15,493 nucleotides of DNA from Nitrosomonadales bacterium (GCA_018657165.1 JABHXS010000099.1:1-15493), one strand, 5' to 3'; counted from the first letter of the stretch, positions 1-9,166 are shown. Notes: a model not told the origin generated them from the sequence alone. Program-made: numbers and translations.

Positions 1-261
1 CCCCATTGCATCAGGTACCGTTAAAATATCTGAAAATAAAATCGCCGCATCTAAATAAGGATACCTATCTAGGGGTTGCAAAGTCACTTCCGTTGCAAAG
101 TCCTTATTTTTACATAACTCTAAAAAACTTCCCGCTGTTTTTCTTGAGGCTCTATATTCAGGAAGATAACGGCCTGCCTGTCGCATCATCCAAACAGGAG
201 TATATGAAGTGGGCTCTCTTCTTAAAGACATTAGAAAGGAATCATTTATTATTTTTGTCAT
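1..261 (-). CDS. hemE: Uroporphyrinogen decarboxylase, N-terminal part (cut by window edge)
   Basis: Cytoplasmic enzyme that decarboxylates the four acetate side chains of uroporphyrinogen III to give coproporphyrinogen III in heme synthesis. Only the first 87 codons are here; the frame is open to base 1, so the C-terminal three quarters lie outside the window. The family signature MRQAGRYLPEYR is at residues 26-37, with the two substrate-binding arginines at 31/27 and 37 in the expected spacing. SDIL at 77-80 carries the Asp (D78) that matches the catalytic aspartate of the family. The ATG at 261 is chosen because it puts the signature at the usual distance from the N-terminus; no strong ribosome site precedes it. 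It starts 21 bp after gltD, so it is probably co-transcribed with gltBD, an order common in Betaproteobacteria. Identity is secure from the motif. Confidence 0.95.
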   Translation of the reverse strand, partial: MTKIINDSFLMSLRREPTSYTPVWMMRQAGRYLPEYRASRKTAGSFLELCKNKDFATEVTLQPLDRYPYLDAAILFSDILTVPDAMG

Positions 262-282
262 TTGGGTTGAGGTAATTACTAA

Positions 283-1713
283 TTATCGAGGTAAAGTCGT
301 TGCACCCATTAAATACTCATCAACAGATCTCGCACATTGCCGTCCCTCTCGAATGGCCCACACCACAAGAGACTGGCCTCTTCTCATGTCACCTGCGGCA
401 AAGACTTTTTCTTTGGAGGTGGTATATGAATTTTCGCCGTCAGTATTTGCCTTTACATTACCCCGTTGATCTTTTTCTACATCAAATAATTCTAAAATTT
501 TTTGCTGAGGGCTAACAAAACCCATGGCCAATAATACCAAATCTGCTTTTATCTTAAATTCTGATCCAGGAATTTCCTGCATCTTTCCATCTTTCCACTT
601 AACCTTACTTGCAATAAGCTCTTTAACTTTACCACTACCATTATCTACAAATGATTTTGTAGCAATAGACCAATCTCTTTCGCACCCCTCTTCATGTGAA
701 CTAGAGGTTCTCATTTTCAATGGCCAGTAAGGCCATGCTAATAATTTGTTCTCATTTTCTGGGGGCTGAGGCATTAATTCAAATTGTGAGATTGAAGCAG
801 CGCCATGCCGATTAGAGGTTCCGACACAATCAGATCCAGTATCTCCTCCGCCAATAACAACGACATGTTTGTTGGTTGCCATAATTTGGTCTTCACATTT
901 ATCTCCAGCAACAACTTTATTTTGAGTTGGTAAAAAATCCATTGCAAAGTGAACGCCATCTAACTCTCTACCAGGAATTGGCAAATCTCTTGGCCATTCA
1001 GCTCCGCCTGCGAGAACCACTGCATCATATTTTTTTACTAAATCATCTGGATTTACATTTTCACCTACATTTTGATTAATCTTAAATACAACTCCCTCTT
1101 CTTCCATTTGCCTTACTCTACGATCGATATGAATTTTCTCCATTTTAAAGTCTGGAATTCCATATCTCAATAAACCACCAATTCTGTCATTTTTTTCTAA
1201 GACATCAACATGATGGCCTACGCGGGCTAGTTGCTGAGCTGCAGCTAGGCCTGCTGGCCCTGAACCAACTATAACTATTTTCTTTCCTGTTTTATGCTTT
1301 GGAATCTGTGGTAAAACCCAATTATTTTCCCATCCCTTATCTATAATGGCATGCTCTATCGACTTAATGCCCACAGGGTCAGAATTAATATTTAACGTAC
1401 AAGCAGCTTCGCAAGGTGCTGGGCATACCCTGCCTGTAAATTCAGGAAAGTTATTTGTTGAATGAAGAACCTCAAGCGCACCCAACCAATCTTGTTTGTA
1501 TACCAAATCATTCCAATCTGGAATAATATTATTCACTGGACACCCATTGTTACAAAACGGAATGCCGCAATCCATACATCGTGCGCCCTGGGTTTTCGCT
1601 TCTTCGTCAGACAGGTGCATAACAAATTCTTTATAATTTTTTACTCTCTCAGCAGGTGGAATATTCCCCTCAGCAAGCCTAGGAAAGTCCAAAAACCCCG
1701 TTACCTTCCCCAT
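283..1713 (-). CDS. gltD: Glutamate synthase [NADPH] small (beta) subunit
   Basis: Takes electrons from NADPH through FAD and passes them over iron-sulfur clusters to the large subunit, which makes glutamate from glutamine and 2-oxoglutarate. The 476-residue length is normal. The N-terminal cluster-binding cysteines are C46, C49, C54 and C58 (CMDCGIPFCNNGC), followed by C97, C101 and C105. A first dinucleotide fold (VGSGPAG, about 149-155) binds FAD, a second (VIGGGDTGSD) lies in the NADPH region, and the C-terminal motif FAAGDMRRGQSLVVWAIREG is the usual FAD-contacting end of this family. The ATG at 1713 directly abuts the gltB stop codon (no spacer), with a textbook ribosome site inside the gltB end, so the two subunits are translationally coupled. 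The residues named are all intact. Confidence 0.98.
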   Translation of the reverse strand: MGKVTGFLDFPRLAEGNIPPAERVKNYKEFVMHLSDEEAKTQGARCMDCGIPFCNNGCPVNNIIPDWNDLVYKQDWLGALEVLHSTNNFPEFTGRVCPAPCEAACTLNINSDPVGIKSIEHAIIDKGWENNWVLPQIPKHKTGKKIVIVGSGPAGLAAAQQLARVGHHVDVLEKNDRIGGLLRYGIPDFKMEKIHIDRRVRQMEEEGVVFKINQNVGENVNPDDLVKKYDAVVLAGGAEWPRDLPIPGRELDGVHFAMDFLPTQNKVVAGDKCEDQIMATNKHVVVIGGGDTGSDCVGTSNRHGAASISQFELMPQPPENENKLLAWPYWPLKMRTSSSHEEGCERDWSIATKSFVDNGSGKVKELIASKVKWKDGKMQEIPGSEFKIKADLVLLAMGFVSPQQKILELFDVEKDQRGNVKANTDGENSYTTSKEKVFAAGDMRRGQSLVVWAIREGRQCARSVDEYLMGATTLPR

Positions 1714-4700
1714 CTAAGCAGCCTCCTTTTTCGAAGCAGCATACATTTCATCTAAAGCTCTTTTGTATTCATTTGGCATAACCTTTACAAAATGGACCAG
1801 CTCTTTTTCCCAGTGTTCAATTATTTTTTTTGCAATACTGCTATTCGTATATTTTAAATGCTTCTCAATTAACGATTTAAGAATTATTTCATCAGGCTGA
1901 TCTAAATGCCTTGGGCCTGTGGCCTGTTCATTTTCTCTTTTAATCCTCCCCAAAGTTACCATCGTCGGATTACAATGCTGATTGAAGTTATGCATTGGGT
2001 CATAAATATAAGCTACTCCACCTGACATTCCTGCAGCAAAGTTTTGACCAGTCTGACCTAAAACAACAACTGTTCCTCCTGTCATATACTCACAGCCGTG
2101 ATTGCCTACGCCCTCTACAACTGCTGATGCCCCTGAATTTCTAACACAGAACCGCTCTCCAGCAATTCCCCTAAAATAGGTTTCTCCCGATGTTGCGCCA
2201 TACATTACCGTATTTCCGACAATGATGTTCTTATCATCAATTCCTTTAAAAGCTTGCGGGGGTCTTATTACAACCTTACCGCCACATAACCCCTTACCAA
2301 CATAATCATTACCTTCTCCGTTAAGATTAAAGGTAATACCTTTTGCTAAAAATGCTCCAAAACTCTGGCCTGCCGTACCTTCCAAATTTATCTTAATAGA
2401 GTCATCAGGAAGCCCCTCATTACCATATTCTTTAGCAATTTCATGAGACAACAGTGTTCCTACAGTCCTGTTCGTATTACTAATTGGCATAGTAAATTCA
2501 CAAGGCTCTTTTGTTTTTATTGTATTCATTGACCGCCTAATTAATTCATTATCAAGCGCCTTATCTAAGGCATGATATTGACTATCCGTATGATATTTTG
2601 ATACATCTTCACCCATATCGGGCTGATAAAATATCTTAGAAAAATCTAACCCCAGAATCTTCCAATGCTCAATACCTTGTTTTGTATCAAGCAAATCACT
2701 TCTTCCGATTAAATCATTAAATTTCTTAATTCCTAGTGATGCCATTATTTCCCTAATCTCTTCTGCAACGAAAAAGAAGAAATTTACAACATGCTCAGCC
2801 TGACCTGCAAACCTTTTTCTTAATATTGGATCCTGAGTAGCTATGCCTACTGGGCAAGTATTTAGATGACATTTTCGCATCATGATGCAACCCTCAACTA
2901 CAAGTGGTGCCGTTGCAAATCCAAATTCATCTGCGCCAAGCATTGCGCCAATCACCACATCTCGACCAGTTTTCATTTGGCCATCCACTTGTAAAATAAC
3001 TCGCCCTCTTAATTGATTGAGCAACAATGTTTGTTGGGTTTCAGCTAATCCTAATTCCCATGGGGTTCCAGCATGTTTAATTGAAGATATGGGTGAAGCC
3101 CCTGTACCACCGTCATGTCCAGCTATAACAATATGGTCAGATTTTGCTTTCGCTACACCGGCAGCAACTGTCCCAACACCTGTTTCAGAAACTAGTTTTA
3201 CAGATATGCTCGCATTTGGATTGGCATTTTTCAAATCATGAATTAATTGAGCTAAGTCTTCGATAGAATAAATATCATGATGAGGGGGGGGAGATATCAA
3301 GCCTACCCCAGGCACCGAGAATCTTAATTTAGCAATATATGTACTTACTTTATGACCTGGCAGTTGGCCTCCCTCTCCAGGTTTTGCACCTTGTGCCATT
3401 TTAATCTGAATTTGATCGGCTGTTGATAAGTATTCTGCTGTTACTCCAAACCTTCCTGATGCAACCTGTTTTATTCTTGATCGCATAGAATCGCCAGCTT
3501 TTAATTTGAAATCAGATTCAATAATCTCACTTCCTAGGTGTTCGGCAATTGATGAATCTTTTGTTATAGGGGAAAAACGTTTTTTGTCTTCCCCGCCTTC
3601 ACCTGTGTTTGATTTACCGCCAATTCGATTCATTGCTATTGCTAAGGTTGAATGTGCCTCAGTTGAAATTGAGCCTAAAGACATCGCTCCAGTGGCGAAT
3701 CTTTTAACGATTTCCTTAGCAGATTCAACCTCGTTAATATTAATAGCTGTATTCTTTTTAAAGGTAAAAAGGCCCCTTAATGTTTTATGCTTTTTCGTCT
3801 GATCATTTATTAACTTTGCATATTCTTTATAAGTTTCAAATTGGTTCGTTCGTGTTGCATGTTGAAGCTTTGCAACAGACTCTGGATTCCACATATGCTC
3901 TTCTCCTCTAATTCTAAAAGCATATTCTCCACCCGCATCGAGGGCATTTATTAATACCGGGTCATCACCAAAAGCTTTTTGATGAATTCGATTCATTTCC
4001 TCTGCGATTTCTCTTATTCCAATACCCTCAATATTTGTTGATGTTCCAGTAAAATACTGATCAATAAAATCTTGACTTAAACCAACAGCCTCAAAAATTT
4101 GAGCACCACAATATGACTGATATGTGGAAATGCCCATTTTCGACATAACCTTAAACAAACCTTTTCCTACCGCCTTAATGTAATTATCTTGAGCCGTCGC
4201 AAAGTCATCTGCGATATCTTCAATTGTCTTAAAGGTTAACCAAGGACAAATAGCCTCAGCGCCATAACCTGCTAATAAAGCAAAATGATGAATTTCTTTT
4301 GCTGACCCTGTATCAACAACTAATCCTGTGTGCGTTCTTAACCCTCCAGCTATCAGATGTTGATGGGTTGCTGAACATGCTAGCAATGCAGGAACTGCCA
4401 TTCGAGTTTTTGAAACATTTCTATCAGAGAGAATAATAATATTATTATATTCCGTTGATTTTGCAGCCATTTCACAAATTCTATTTAATTCTTGAACTAA
4501 TACGACCTCAAGCTTTTGATCTTTTCTTATTTCAAAAGTAATATCAATTATGCAGGTTTTAAATTTATTCTCTGTAAGCTTGTCAATAGAGCTTAATTTT
4601 TCTAATTCATTTATTGTTAGAATGGGTTGGCTTGACTCAAGTCTTGGTGCAGAATTATCTTCTTCTTGACTAAATAAATTTGGTCTCGGCCCAATAAAAG

Positions 4701-6333
4701 TCATTAAAGACATGACAATATTTTCACGTATAGGGTCAATTGGTGGATTCGTTACTTGAGCAAAAAGCTGTTTAAAATAGTTAAATAGTAATTTCGGTCT
4801 ATTTGATAAAACAGGTAACGCAGCATCATTGCCCATTGAGCCAGATGGCTCCATTCCAGCATCAATCATGGGTTTAATAATGAAGCTAATGTCCTCTTGT
4901 GAATATCCAAATGCCTGTTGTGTATCTAAAATTGATTCCTTTAAGGTTAAGTTACTTTCATTTGAATTTAAATCTGATAAACAAAATCTCGTTTGCTTAA
5001 TTTTTTCCCTGTAAGGTTTTGCTGTCGATAGCAGTGCTTTAACCTCATCATCATCGATTAATCGACCTTCTTGTAAATCAATCAGCAACATTTTGCCAGG
5101 CTCTAAGCGCCATTTTTTTACGATTTTCTCTTCGGGAAATTTTAGCACCCCCATTTCAGATGCCATCATAACAACACCGTCGTCAGTCATAAGATATCTC
5201 GCTGGCCGAAGTCCATTTCTATCCAATGTTGCTCCAATCATTTGCCCATCTGTAAATGCAACTGCTGCTGGGCCATCCCACGGCTCCATTTTAGTTGCAT
5301 GGTATTCATAGAAAGCCTTTCTGTCTTCACTCATCAATGGATTATCAGACCAAGCTTCAGGAACAAGCATCATCATGGCATGAGGTAGGCTGTATCCCCC
5401 TGCTACCAATAATTCTAAACAATTATCAAAGCTAGCTGAATCTGATTGAGTTTCGTCTATTAACGGCCATAGTTTACTTAAGTCTTCTCTCAGAAGCTGT
5501 GATTCCATCTTTCCTGCTCTTGCTTTAAGCCAATTTATGTTTCCCCTTACAGTATTAATTTCTCCATTATGAGCAATCATTCTATAAGGGTGTGCTAATT
5601 CCCAAGCAGGGAATGTATTCGTTGAAAACCTTTGATGCACTAATGCAATCGCAGAAATTGTAGCTTCATTTAAAAGGTCTGGGAAAAACTCACCAACTTC
5701 GTGGGCCATCAACATGCCTTTATAAACGATAGTTCTTGAAGACATCGAGGCAATATAAAAATTTGCAGGATCTTCCAAAGAAAATTTATCAATTTCTATT
5801 TCTATTCTTTTTCTTATTACAAATAATTTTCTTTCAAATGCTGCCTGACTACTTATATTATGATCTCTGGCAATAAATACCTGTTTGATTATCGGCTGGA
5901 CTTCTTTCGCGGCTTCTGCAATATCACCATTATTAAAAGGAACATCTCGCCAACTTAAAAAAATTTGATTCTCACCTTCGATAATTTCTTTTATTTTGGA
6001 CTCGCAAAGCTCACGATTTTTTTTGTGTTGAGGTAAAAAACACATTCCTACTGCATATTCACCCAAAGGTGGAAGATCTAAGCCAGAAGCACCTAATTCT
6101 TTTTTAAAAAAAATATCAGGAATTTGAATAAGAATACCCGCACCATCGCCTAGCTTAGGGTCATATCCTGTCGCCCCTCTGTGAGTTAAGTTTGTTAATA
6201 ACTCAAGCCCTTGAGAAACAATTTGATGGCTTTGATCGCCATGTATGTTTGCAACAAATCCAACTCCGCAAGAATCGTGCTCATTAATTGGATTATATAA
6301 GCCTTGTTTTTTTTGTTTTTGATGACGCTTCAT
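1714..6333 (-). CDS. gltB: Glutamate synthase [NADPH] large (alpha) subunit
   Basis: Catalytic subunit of GOGAT: releases ammonia from glutamine and channels it to 2-oxoglutarate at an FMN site to give glutamate, the main ammonium assimilation route together with glutamine synthetase. The 1539 residues are normal for the family. The class II glutamine amidotransferase nucleophile is C22 in HDSCGVGF, so about 21 residues are expected to be cleaved as a propeptide. The FMN domain (roughly 820-1200) contains SPPPHHDIYSIEDLAQL and AGHDGGTGASP. The 3Fe-4S cysteines are C1149, C1155 and C1160 (C-x5-C-x4-C). The C-terminal GXGXG beta-helix region (about 1270-1460) has the repeated Gly-rich pattern. 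No frame break is seen. It has its own promoter candidate upstream and is coupled to gltD downstream. Confidence 0.98.
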   Translation of the reverse strand: MKRHQKQKKQGLYNPINEHDSCGVGFVANIHGDQSHQIVSQGLELLTNLTHRGATGYDPKLGDGAGILIQIPDIFFKKELGASGLDLPPLGEYAVGMCFLPQHKKNRELCESKIKEIIEGENQIFLSWRDVPFNNGDIAEAAKEVQPIIKQVFIARDHNISSQAAFERKLFVIRKRIEIEIDKFSLEDPANFYIASMSSRTIVYKGMLMAHEVGEFFPDLLNEATISAIALVHQRFSTNTFPAWELAHPYRMIAHNGEINTVRGNINWLKARAGKMESQLLREDLSKLWPLIDETQSDSASFDNCLELLVAGGYSLPHAMMMLVPEAWSDNPLMSEDRKAFYEYHATKMEPWDGPAAVAFTDGQMIGATLDRNGLRPARYLMTDDGVVMMASEMGVLKFPEEKIVKKWRLEPGKMLLIDLQEGRLIDDDEVKALLSTAKPYREKIKQTRFCLSDLNSNESNLTLKESILDTQQAFGYSQEDISFIIKPMIDAGMEPSGSMGNDAALPVLSNRPKLLFNYFKQLFAQVTNPPIDPIRENIVMSLMTFIGPRPNLFSQEEDNSAPRLESSQPILTINELEKLSSIDKLTENKFKTCIIDITFEIRKDQKLEVVLVQELNRICEMAAKSTEYNNIIILSDRNVSKTRMAVPALLACSATHQHLIAGGLRTHTGLVVDTGSAKEIHHFALLAGYGAEAICPWLTFKTIEDIADDFATAQDNYIKAVGKGLFKVMSKMGISTYQSYCGAQIFEAVGLSQDFIDQYFTGTSTNIEGIGIREIAEEMNRIHQKAFGDDPVLINALDAGGEYAFRIRGEEHMWNPESVAKLQHATRTNQFETYKEYAKLINDQTKKHKTLRGLFTFKKNTAININEVESAKEIVKRFATGAMSLGSISTEAHSTLAIAMNRIGGKSNTGEGGEDKKRFSPITKDSSIAEHLGSEIIESDFKLKAGDSMRSRIKQVASGRFGVTAEYLSTADQIQIKMAQGAKPGEGGQLPGHKVSTYIAKLRFSVPGVGLISPPPHHDIYSIEDLAQLIHDLKNANPNASISVKLVSETGVGTVAAGVAKAKSDHIVIAGHDGGTGASPISSIKHAGTPWELGLAETQQTLLLNQLRGRVILQVDGQMKTGRDVVIGAMLGADEFGFATAPLVVEGCIMMRKCHLNTCPVGIATQDPILRKRFAGQAEHVVNFFFFVAEEIREIMASLGIKKFNDLIGRSDLLDTKQGIEHWKILGLDFSKIFYQPDMGEDVSKYHTDSQYHALDKALDNELIRRSMNTIKTKEPCEFTMPISNTNRTVGTLLSHEIAKEYGNEGLPDDSIKINLEGTAGQSFGAFLAKGITFNLNGEGNDYVGKGLCGGKVVIRPPQAFKGIDDKNIIVGNTVMYGATSGETYFRGIAGERFCVRNSGASAVVEGVGNHGCEYMTGGTVVVLGQTGQNFAAGMSGGVAYIYDPMHNFNQHCNPTMVTLGRIKRENEQATGPRHLDQPDEIILKSLIEKHLKYTNSSIAKKIIEHWEKELVHFVKVMPNEYKRALDEMYAASKKEAA
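1722..1728 (-). promoter_or_regulatory. Strong Shine-Dalgarno site of gltD inside the gltB end
   Basis: Read on the minus strand this is AAGGAGG, a full match to the anti-Shine-Dalgarno core, 8 nt before the gltD ATG. It overlaps the last codons of gltB. Most other genes in this window have weak or no visible site, so gltD stands out; it fits a need for stoichiometric amounts of both subunits. Confidence 0.8.
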
Positions 6334-6367
6334 GCTTACTAAATTTCTTTAATTAAATCGGATGATA

Positions 6368-6396
6368 ATATTATCGTTTTTTCCCCGTTAATTCAA
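6368..6396 (-). promoter_or_regulatory. Candidate sigma-70 promoter of gltBD(-hemE) with palindromic -10
   Basis: In the 86-bp hemL-gltB gap, read on the minus strand, TTGAAT (6391-6396) is followed after 17 bp by TAATAT (6368-6373); a GATAAT also overlaps at 15-bp spacing. A perfect 12-bp palindrome, GATAATATTATC (6364-6375), covers this -10 region and could be an operator. The predicted start would lie about 25-30 bp before the gltB ATG. No terminator-like stem for hemL is visible here, so read-through from the upstream genes is also possible. Pattern evidence only. Confidence 0.5.
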
Positions 6397-6419
6397 TGTT
6401 ATAGACGAAAATTTAAAAT

Positions 6420-7700
6420 TTATTTTAGCTTTTTAAAACTAATCAAAGCAGCTTGAATAGTTTGGTTAATATCATCATCGCTGTGAGCTGAAGAAACAAA
6501 CCCGGCCTCAAAAGCTGACGGGCCAAAATATATACCCTGATCAAGCATTAAATGAAAAAACTTATTAAATTTATTTCTATCTGAAGCCATCACATCATCA
6601 AAAGATTCAGGTGGCACAGCACTAAAATAAAAGCCAAACATACCTCCAACACTTTGAGCAGAAAATTCAATTTTGTTTTCTTTGGCAACTTGAGCCAGGC
6701 CATCAACTAAAGATTTTGTAGTCTTAGCTAGTTTTTCGAAAAATTTAGGCTTTTGGATTAACTCCAAAGTTTTAATGCCAGCAGAAACTGCTACCGGATT
6801 CCCAGATAACGTTCCAGCTTGATAGACGGGTCCTAACGGGGCAAGTTGCTGCATTATTTCTTTTTTTCCTCCAAATGCGCCTACAGGTAACCCGCCGCCA
6901 ATAACCTTTCCTAGTGTGGTCATATCTGGGGTTATGTCGAATAAAGATTGAGCTCCACCTAATGCCACTCTAAACCCTGTCATTACCTCATCAAAAATTA
7001 ATACCGTGTCATACTTTGTACATAATTCTCTTAATTTAGTTAAAAATTCTATCTTGGGAACAATCAAATTCATGTTTCCGACCACGGGCTCAATAATTAC
7101 ACAAGCTAATTCGTGGCCCATCTTGTTAAAACATTCCTCAAGCGCGGTAACATTATTATATTCAAGCGTATGAGTATGTTTAGCTGTATCAGAAGGAACA
7201 CCTGCTGAGCTGGGTTGGCCAAAAGTTAAAGCCCCTGACCCAGCCTTTACTAATAAAGAATCCGCATGTCCATGATAACAACCTTCAAATTTTAAAATTT
7301 TATCTCTCTTTGTAAACCCTCTTGCAACACGAATAGCACTCATTGTTGCTTCTGTTCCGCTACTTACCAATCTTACTTGCTCTATGCTTGGAACCAATTT
7401 AACAAGTAATTCAGCCATCGTAAGCTCTTTTGATGTCGGCGCTCCAAATGATAATGAATGATCTGCGGTATCTTTTACAGATTGGACAATATCTGGATGA
7501 GCATGCCCAACAATCATAGGACCCCATGAATTAATATAATCAATGTACTCCTTATCATTTTCATCAATAAGACGACTGCCCATTCCTGCTTTAAAAAATA
7601 TGGGAGCACCACCGACGGACCCAAAAGCTCTGACAGGCGAATTTACACCACCTGGAATATAAGTCTCTGATTTTTCGAACAACTCTTTGTTTTTATTCAT
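6420..7700 (-). CDS. hemL: Glutamate-1-semialdehyde 2,1-aminomutase
   Basis: PLP enzyme that converts glutamate-1-semialdehyde to 5-aminolevulinate, the last step of the C5 route into tetrapyrroles. The 426 residues are typical. The N-terminal signature YIPGGVNSPVRAF is at 14-26; SSGTEATMSAIR (113-124) and GCYHGHAD (140-147) form the cofactor pocket; FDEVMTGFR (236-244) holds the PLP-pyridine Asp (D237); and the Schiff-base lysine is K265 in TTLGKVIGGG. The ATG at 7700 lies 1 bp after the thiE stop, with no clear ribosome site, so translation coupling to thiE is likely. The order thiD-thiE-hemL recurs in Betaproteobacteria. Its product feeds the same pathway as the hemE at the left edge. Confidence 0.98.
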   Translation of the reverse strand: MNKNKELFEKSETYIPGGVNSPVRAFGSVGGAPIFFKAGMGSRLIDENDKEYIDYINSWGPMIVGHAHPDIVQSVKDTADHSLSFGAPTSKELTMAELLVKLVPSIEQVRLVSSGTEATMSAIRVARGFTKRDKILKFEGCYHGHADSLLVKAGSGALTFGQPSSAGVPSDTAKHTHTLEYNNVTALEECFNKMGHELACVIIEPVVGNMNLIVPKIEFLTKLRELCTKYDTVLIFDEVMTGFRVALGGAQSLFDITPDMTTLGKVIGGGLPVGAFGGKKEIMQQLAPLGPVYQAGTLSGNPVAVSAGIKTLELIQKPKFFEKLAKTTKSLVDGLAQVAKENKIEFSAQSVGGMFGFYFSAVPPESFDDVMASDRNKFNKFFHLMLDQGIYFGPSAFEAGFVSSAHSDDDINQTIQAALISFKKLK

Positions 7701-7701
7701 T

Positions 7702-8334
7702 CTATATTTTTAATTTAAGTTTTTTGATAGTTAATGCAATGTCCTTAGAAGAAAATATACTATTTATTAACGCAAAACATTGAATACCATTTTGCTTCAA
7801 AATGGAGATGTTATCTAAGGTAACGCCTCCGATTGCCACTATAGGAACACTATATTTTTGCGTCACCATTTTAATCATTTTTATAGACACTATAGGAGCT
7901 TTGGGTTTTGTTTTAGTTTTAAAACAAGCCCCCAAAGCAACGTAATCTGCTTTGTTTTTTATCGCCATTTCCACCCTATCAATCTCATTATAACAGGACA
8001 AACCAATATACTTATTAGCCCCCAAAGCAACGCGGGCATCTTTTATACTTTCATCATCTTTACCTAAATGTATTCCAAAAGCATCTAATTGTATGCAAAT
8101 ATCAATATCATCGTTTATTATTAATGGTATTTTATACTCGTCCGTTATGCTTTTTATTTCCCTAGCTTGTTCAAATCTTTTTTTCCTAGAGAGTGTTTTA
8201 GATCGATACTGTAAAATATCGATTCCTCCCACACAACAGGCTTCAACTTGTTTAAACAGAATTTTAGAATTACTCTGATCAGGGGTAATTGCATATATGC
8301 CTTTAATGGCGGGTTGGGTTATTACTCTCTTCAT
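7702..8334 (-). CDS. thiE: Thiamine-phosphate synthase
   Basis: Joins hydroxymethylpyrimidine diphosphate and carboxythiazole phosphate to thiamine phosphate. A 210-residue TIM-barrel protein of normal size. Family landmarks in order: GIYAITPD (12-19), LQYRSK (41-46, usually QyRdK), LIINDDIDI with the metal-binding region (70-78), GIHLGKDD (87-94, usually GVHLGqeD), GLSC, then GACFKTKTKPKAP matching the usual GPifpTkTK phosphate/diphosphate loop, and VAIGGV. The ATG at 8334 sits 32 nt inside the thiD coding end; no later in-frame start would keep the first beta strand, so the overlap seems real. It probably works with ThiD just upstream. No thiamine riboswitch is seen before either gene. Confidence 0.95.
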   Translation of the reverse strand: MKRVITQPAIKGIYAITPDQSNSKILFKQVEACCVGGIDILQYRSKTLSRKKRFEQAREIKSITDEYKIPLIINDDIDICIQLDAFGIHLGKDDESIKDARVALGANKYIGLSCYNEIDRVEMAIKNKADYVALGACFKTKTKPKAPIVSIKMIKMVTQKYSVPIVAIGGVTLDNISILKQNGIQCFALINSIFSSKDIALTIKKLKLKI

Positions 8335-9163
8335 CTTCTAAGTTAGAACTATTATTGAATATCCAGTGAAATCTATCTGGTATTAATTGACCTTCCCCTA
8401 TATTAAATGCATTTTTTAATGCAAGAGACGTAAAGTGCATAGCTTCGTTCACAGCCTCTTCTAGAGAATAATCTTGTGCACAAAATCCAGCAATAGCAGA
8501 TGCTAGAGTACATCCGGATCCATGATATTCGTCAAAAAAACGTTCAGTTTCATAAGGAATACTCTCGCCATTTTCTAAATAAAGTGTATTAAGGATTGCT
8601 TTTGTTTTCTCATGGCCACCCGTGACAAGTATATTTCTACATCCTAAATTAAATAATCTATTAATACCTGCCTTGATTGATACATTTTCAAAGCTTTCAT
8701 TGCCATTACAAACTAACTTTCTCACTTCAATGCTATTAGGTGTAATCAACGTTGCTTTCGGAAATAACAAACGAATCATTGCTTCCTTCATTTCCTCATT
8801 CATTAAAATGTCACCTCTTCCCGAGGTAAGAATTGGGTCAATCACGACTGGAATGTCTGGGTAACTAGTTAGAATATTTGAAACAGTCTTTATATTTTCA
8901 AGGCTGCCTAATAATCCTAATTTAAATACAGACACACTCACATCATTTAAAACCGTCATTGCTTGTTGTTTTAATAATTGAGCATCTAAAGGCACGACAG
9001 ATTCAACGCCTTTTGTATCCTGAACAGTAATGGCGGTCGTTATTGAAATAGGGTGACAATACATGCTAGCTAATGTAAGAATATCTGCCTGCAAACCCGC
9101 CCCCCCTGTAGGGTCGGTTGCAGAAAAAGTCATTACTTTGGGAGGTGAAAGTATATTTCTCAT
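8303..9163 (-). CDS. thiD: Hydroxymethylpyrimidine/phosphomethylpyrimidine kinase
   Basis: Phosphorylates 4-amino-5-hydroxymethyl-2-methylpyrimidine to its phosphate and then diphosphate, the pyrimidine half of thiamine; it can also salvage free HMP. A ribokinase-like fold of 286 residues. Seen: SATDPTGGAGLQADI (14-28, the family GSDpsGGAGiqAD loop with the common AGSD changed to SATD), VVIDPIL (106-112), a TPNSIEV segment (141-147) and the anion-hole motif HGSGCTLASA (214-223) near the C-terminus. The ATG at 9163 is 3 bp after the priA stop. Its 3' end is read in a second frame by thiE for 32 nt, and the C-terminal tail after FHWIF is hydrophilic and not part of the core fold. Whether the organism makes HMP itself (thiC) cannot be told from this window. 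Confidence 0.95.
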   Translation of the reverse strand: MRNILSPPKVMTFSATDPTGGAGLQADILTLASMYCHPISITTAITVQDTKGVESVVPLDAQLLKQQAMTVLNDVSVSVFKLGLLGSLENIKTVSNILTSYPDIPVVIDPILTSGRGDILMNEEMKEAMIRLLFPKATLITPNSIEVRKLVCNGNESFENVSIKAGINRLFNLGCRNILVTGGHEKTKAILNTLYLENGESIPYETERFFDEYHGSGCTLASAIAGFCAQDYSLEEAVNEAMHFTSLALKNAFNIGEGQLIPDRFHWIFNNSSNLEDEESNNPTRH

Positions 9164-9166
9164 TAT

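Noticed and set aside
3281..3296. Run of eight G (C on the coding strand) in gltB as a phase-variation tract or frameshift error
   Set aside because: It encodes the highly conserved SPPPHHD segment of the FMN domain in the correct frame on both sides, so it is neither an error nor a likely switch.
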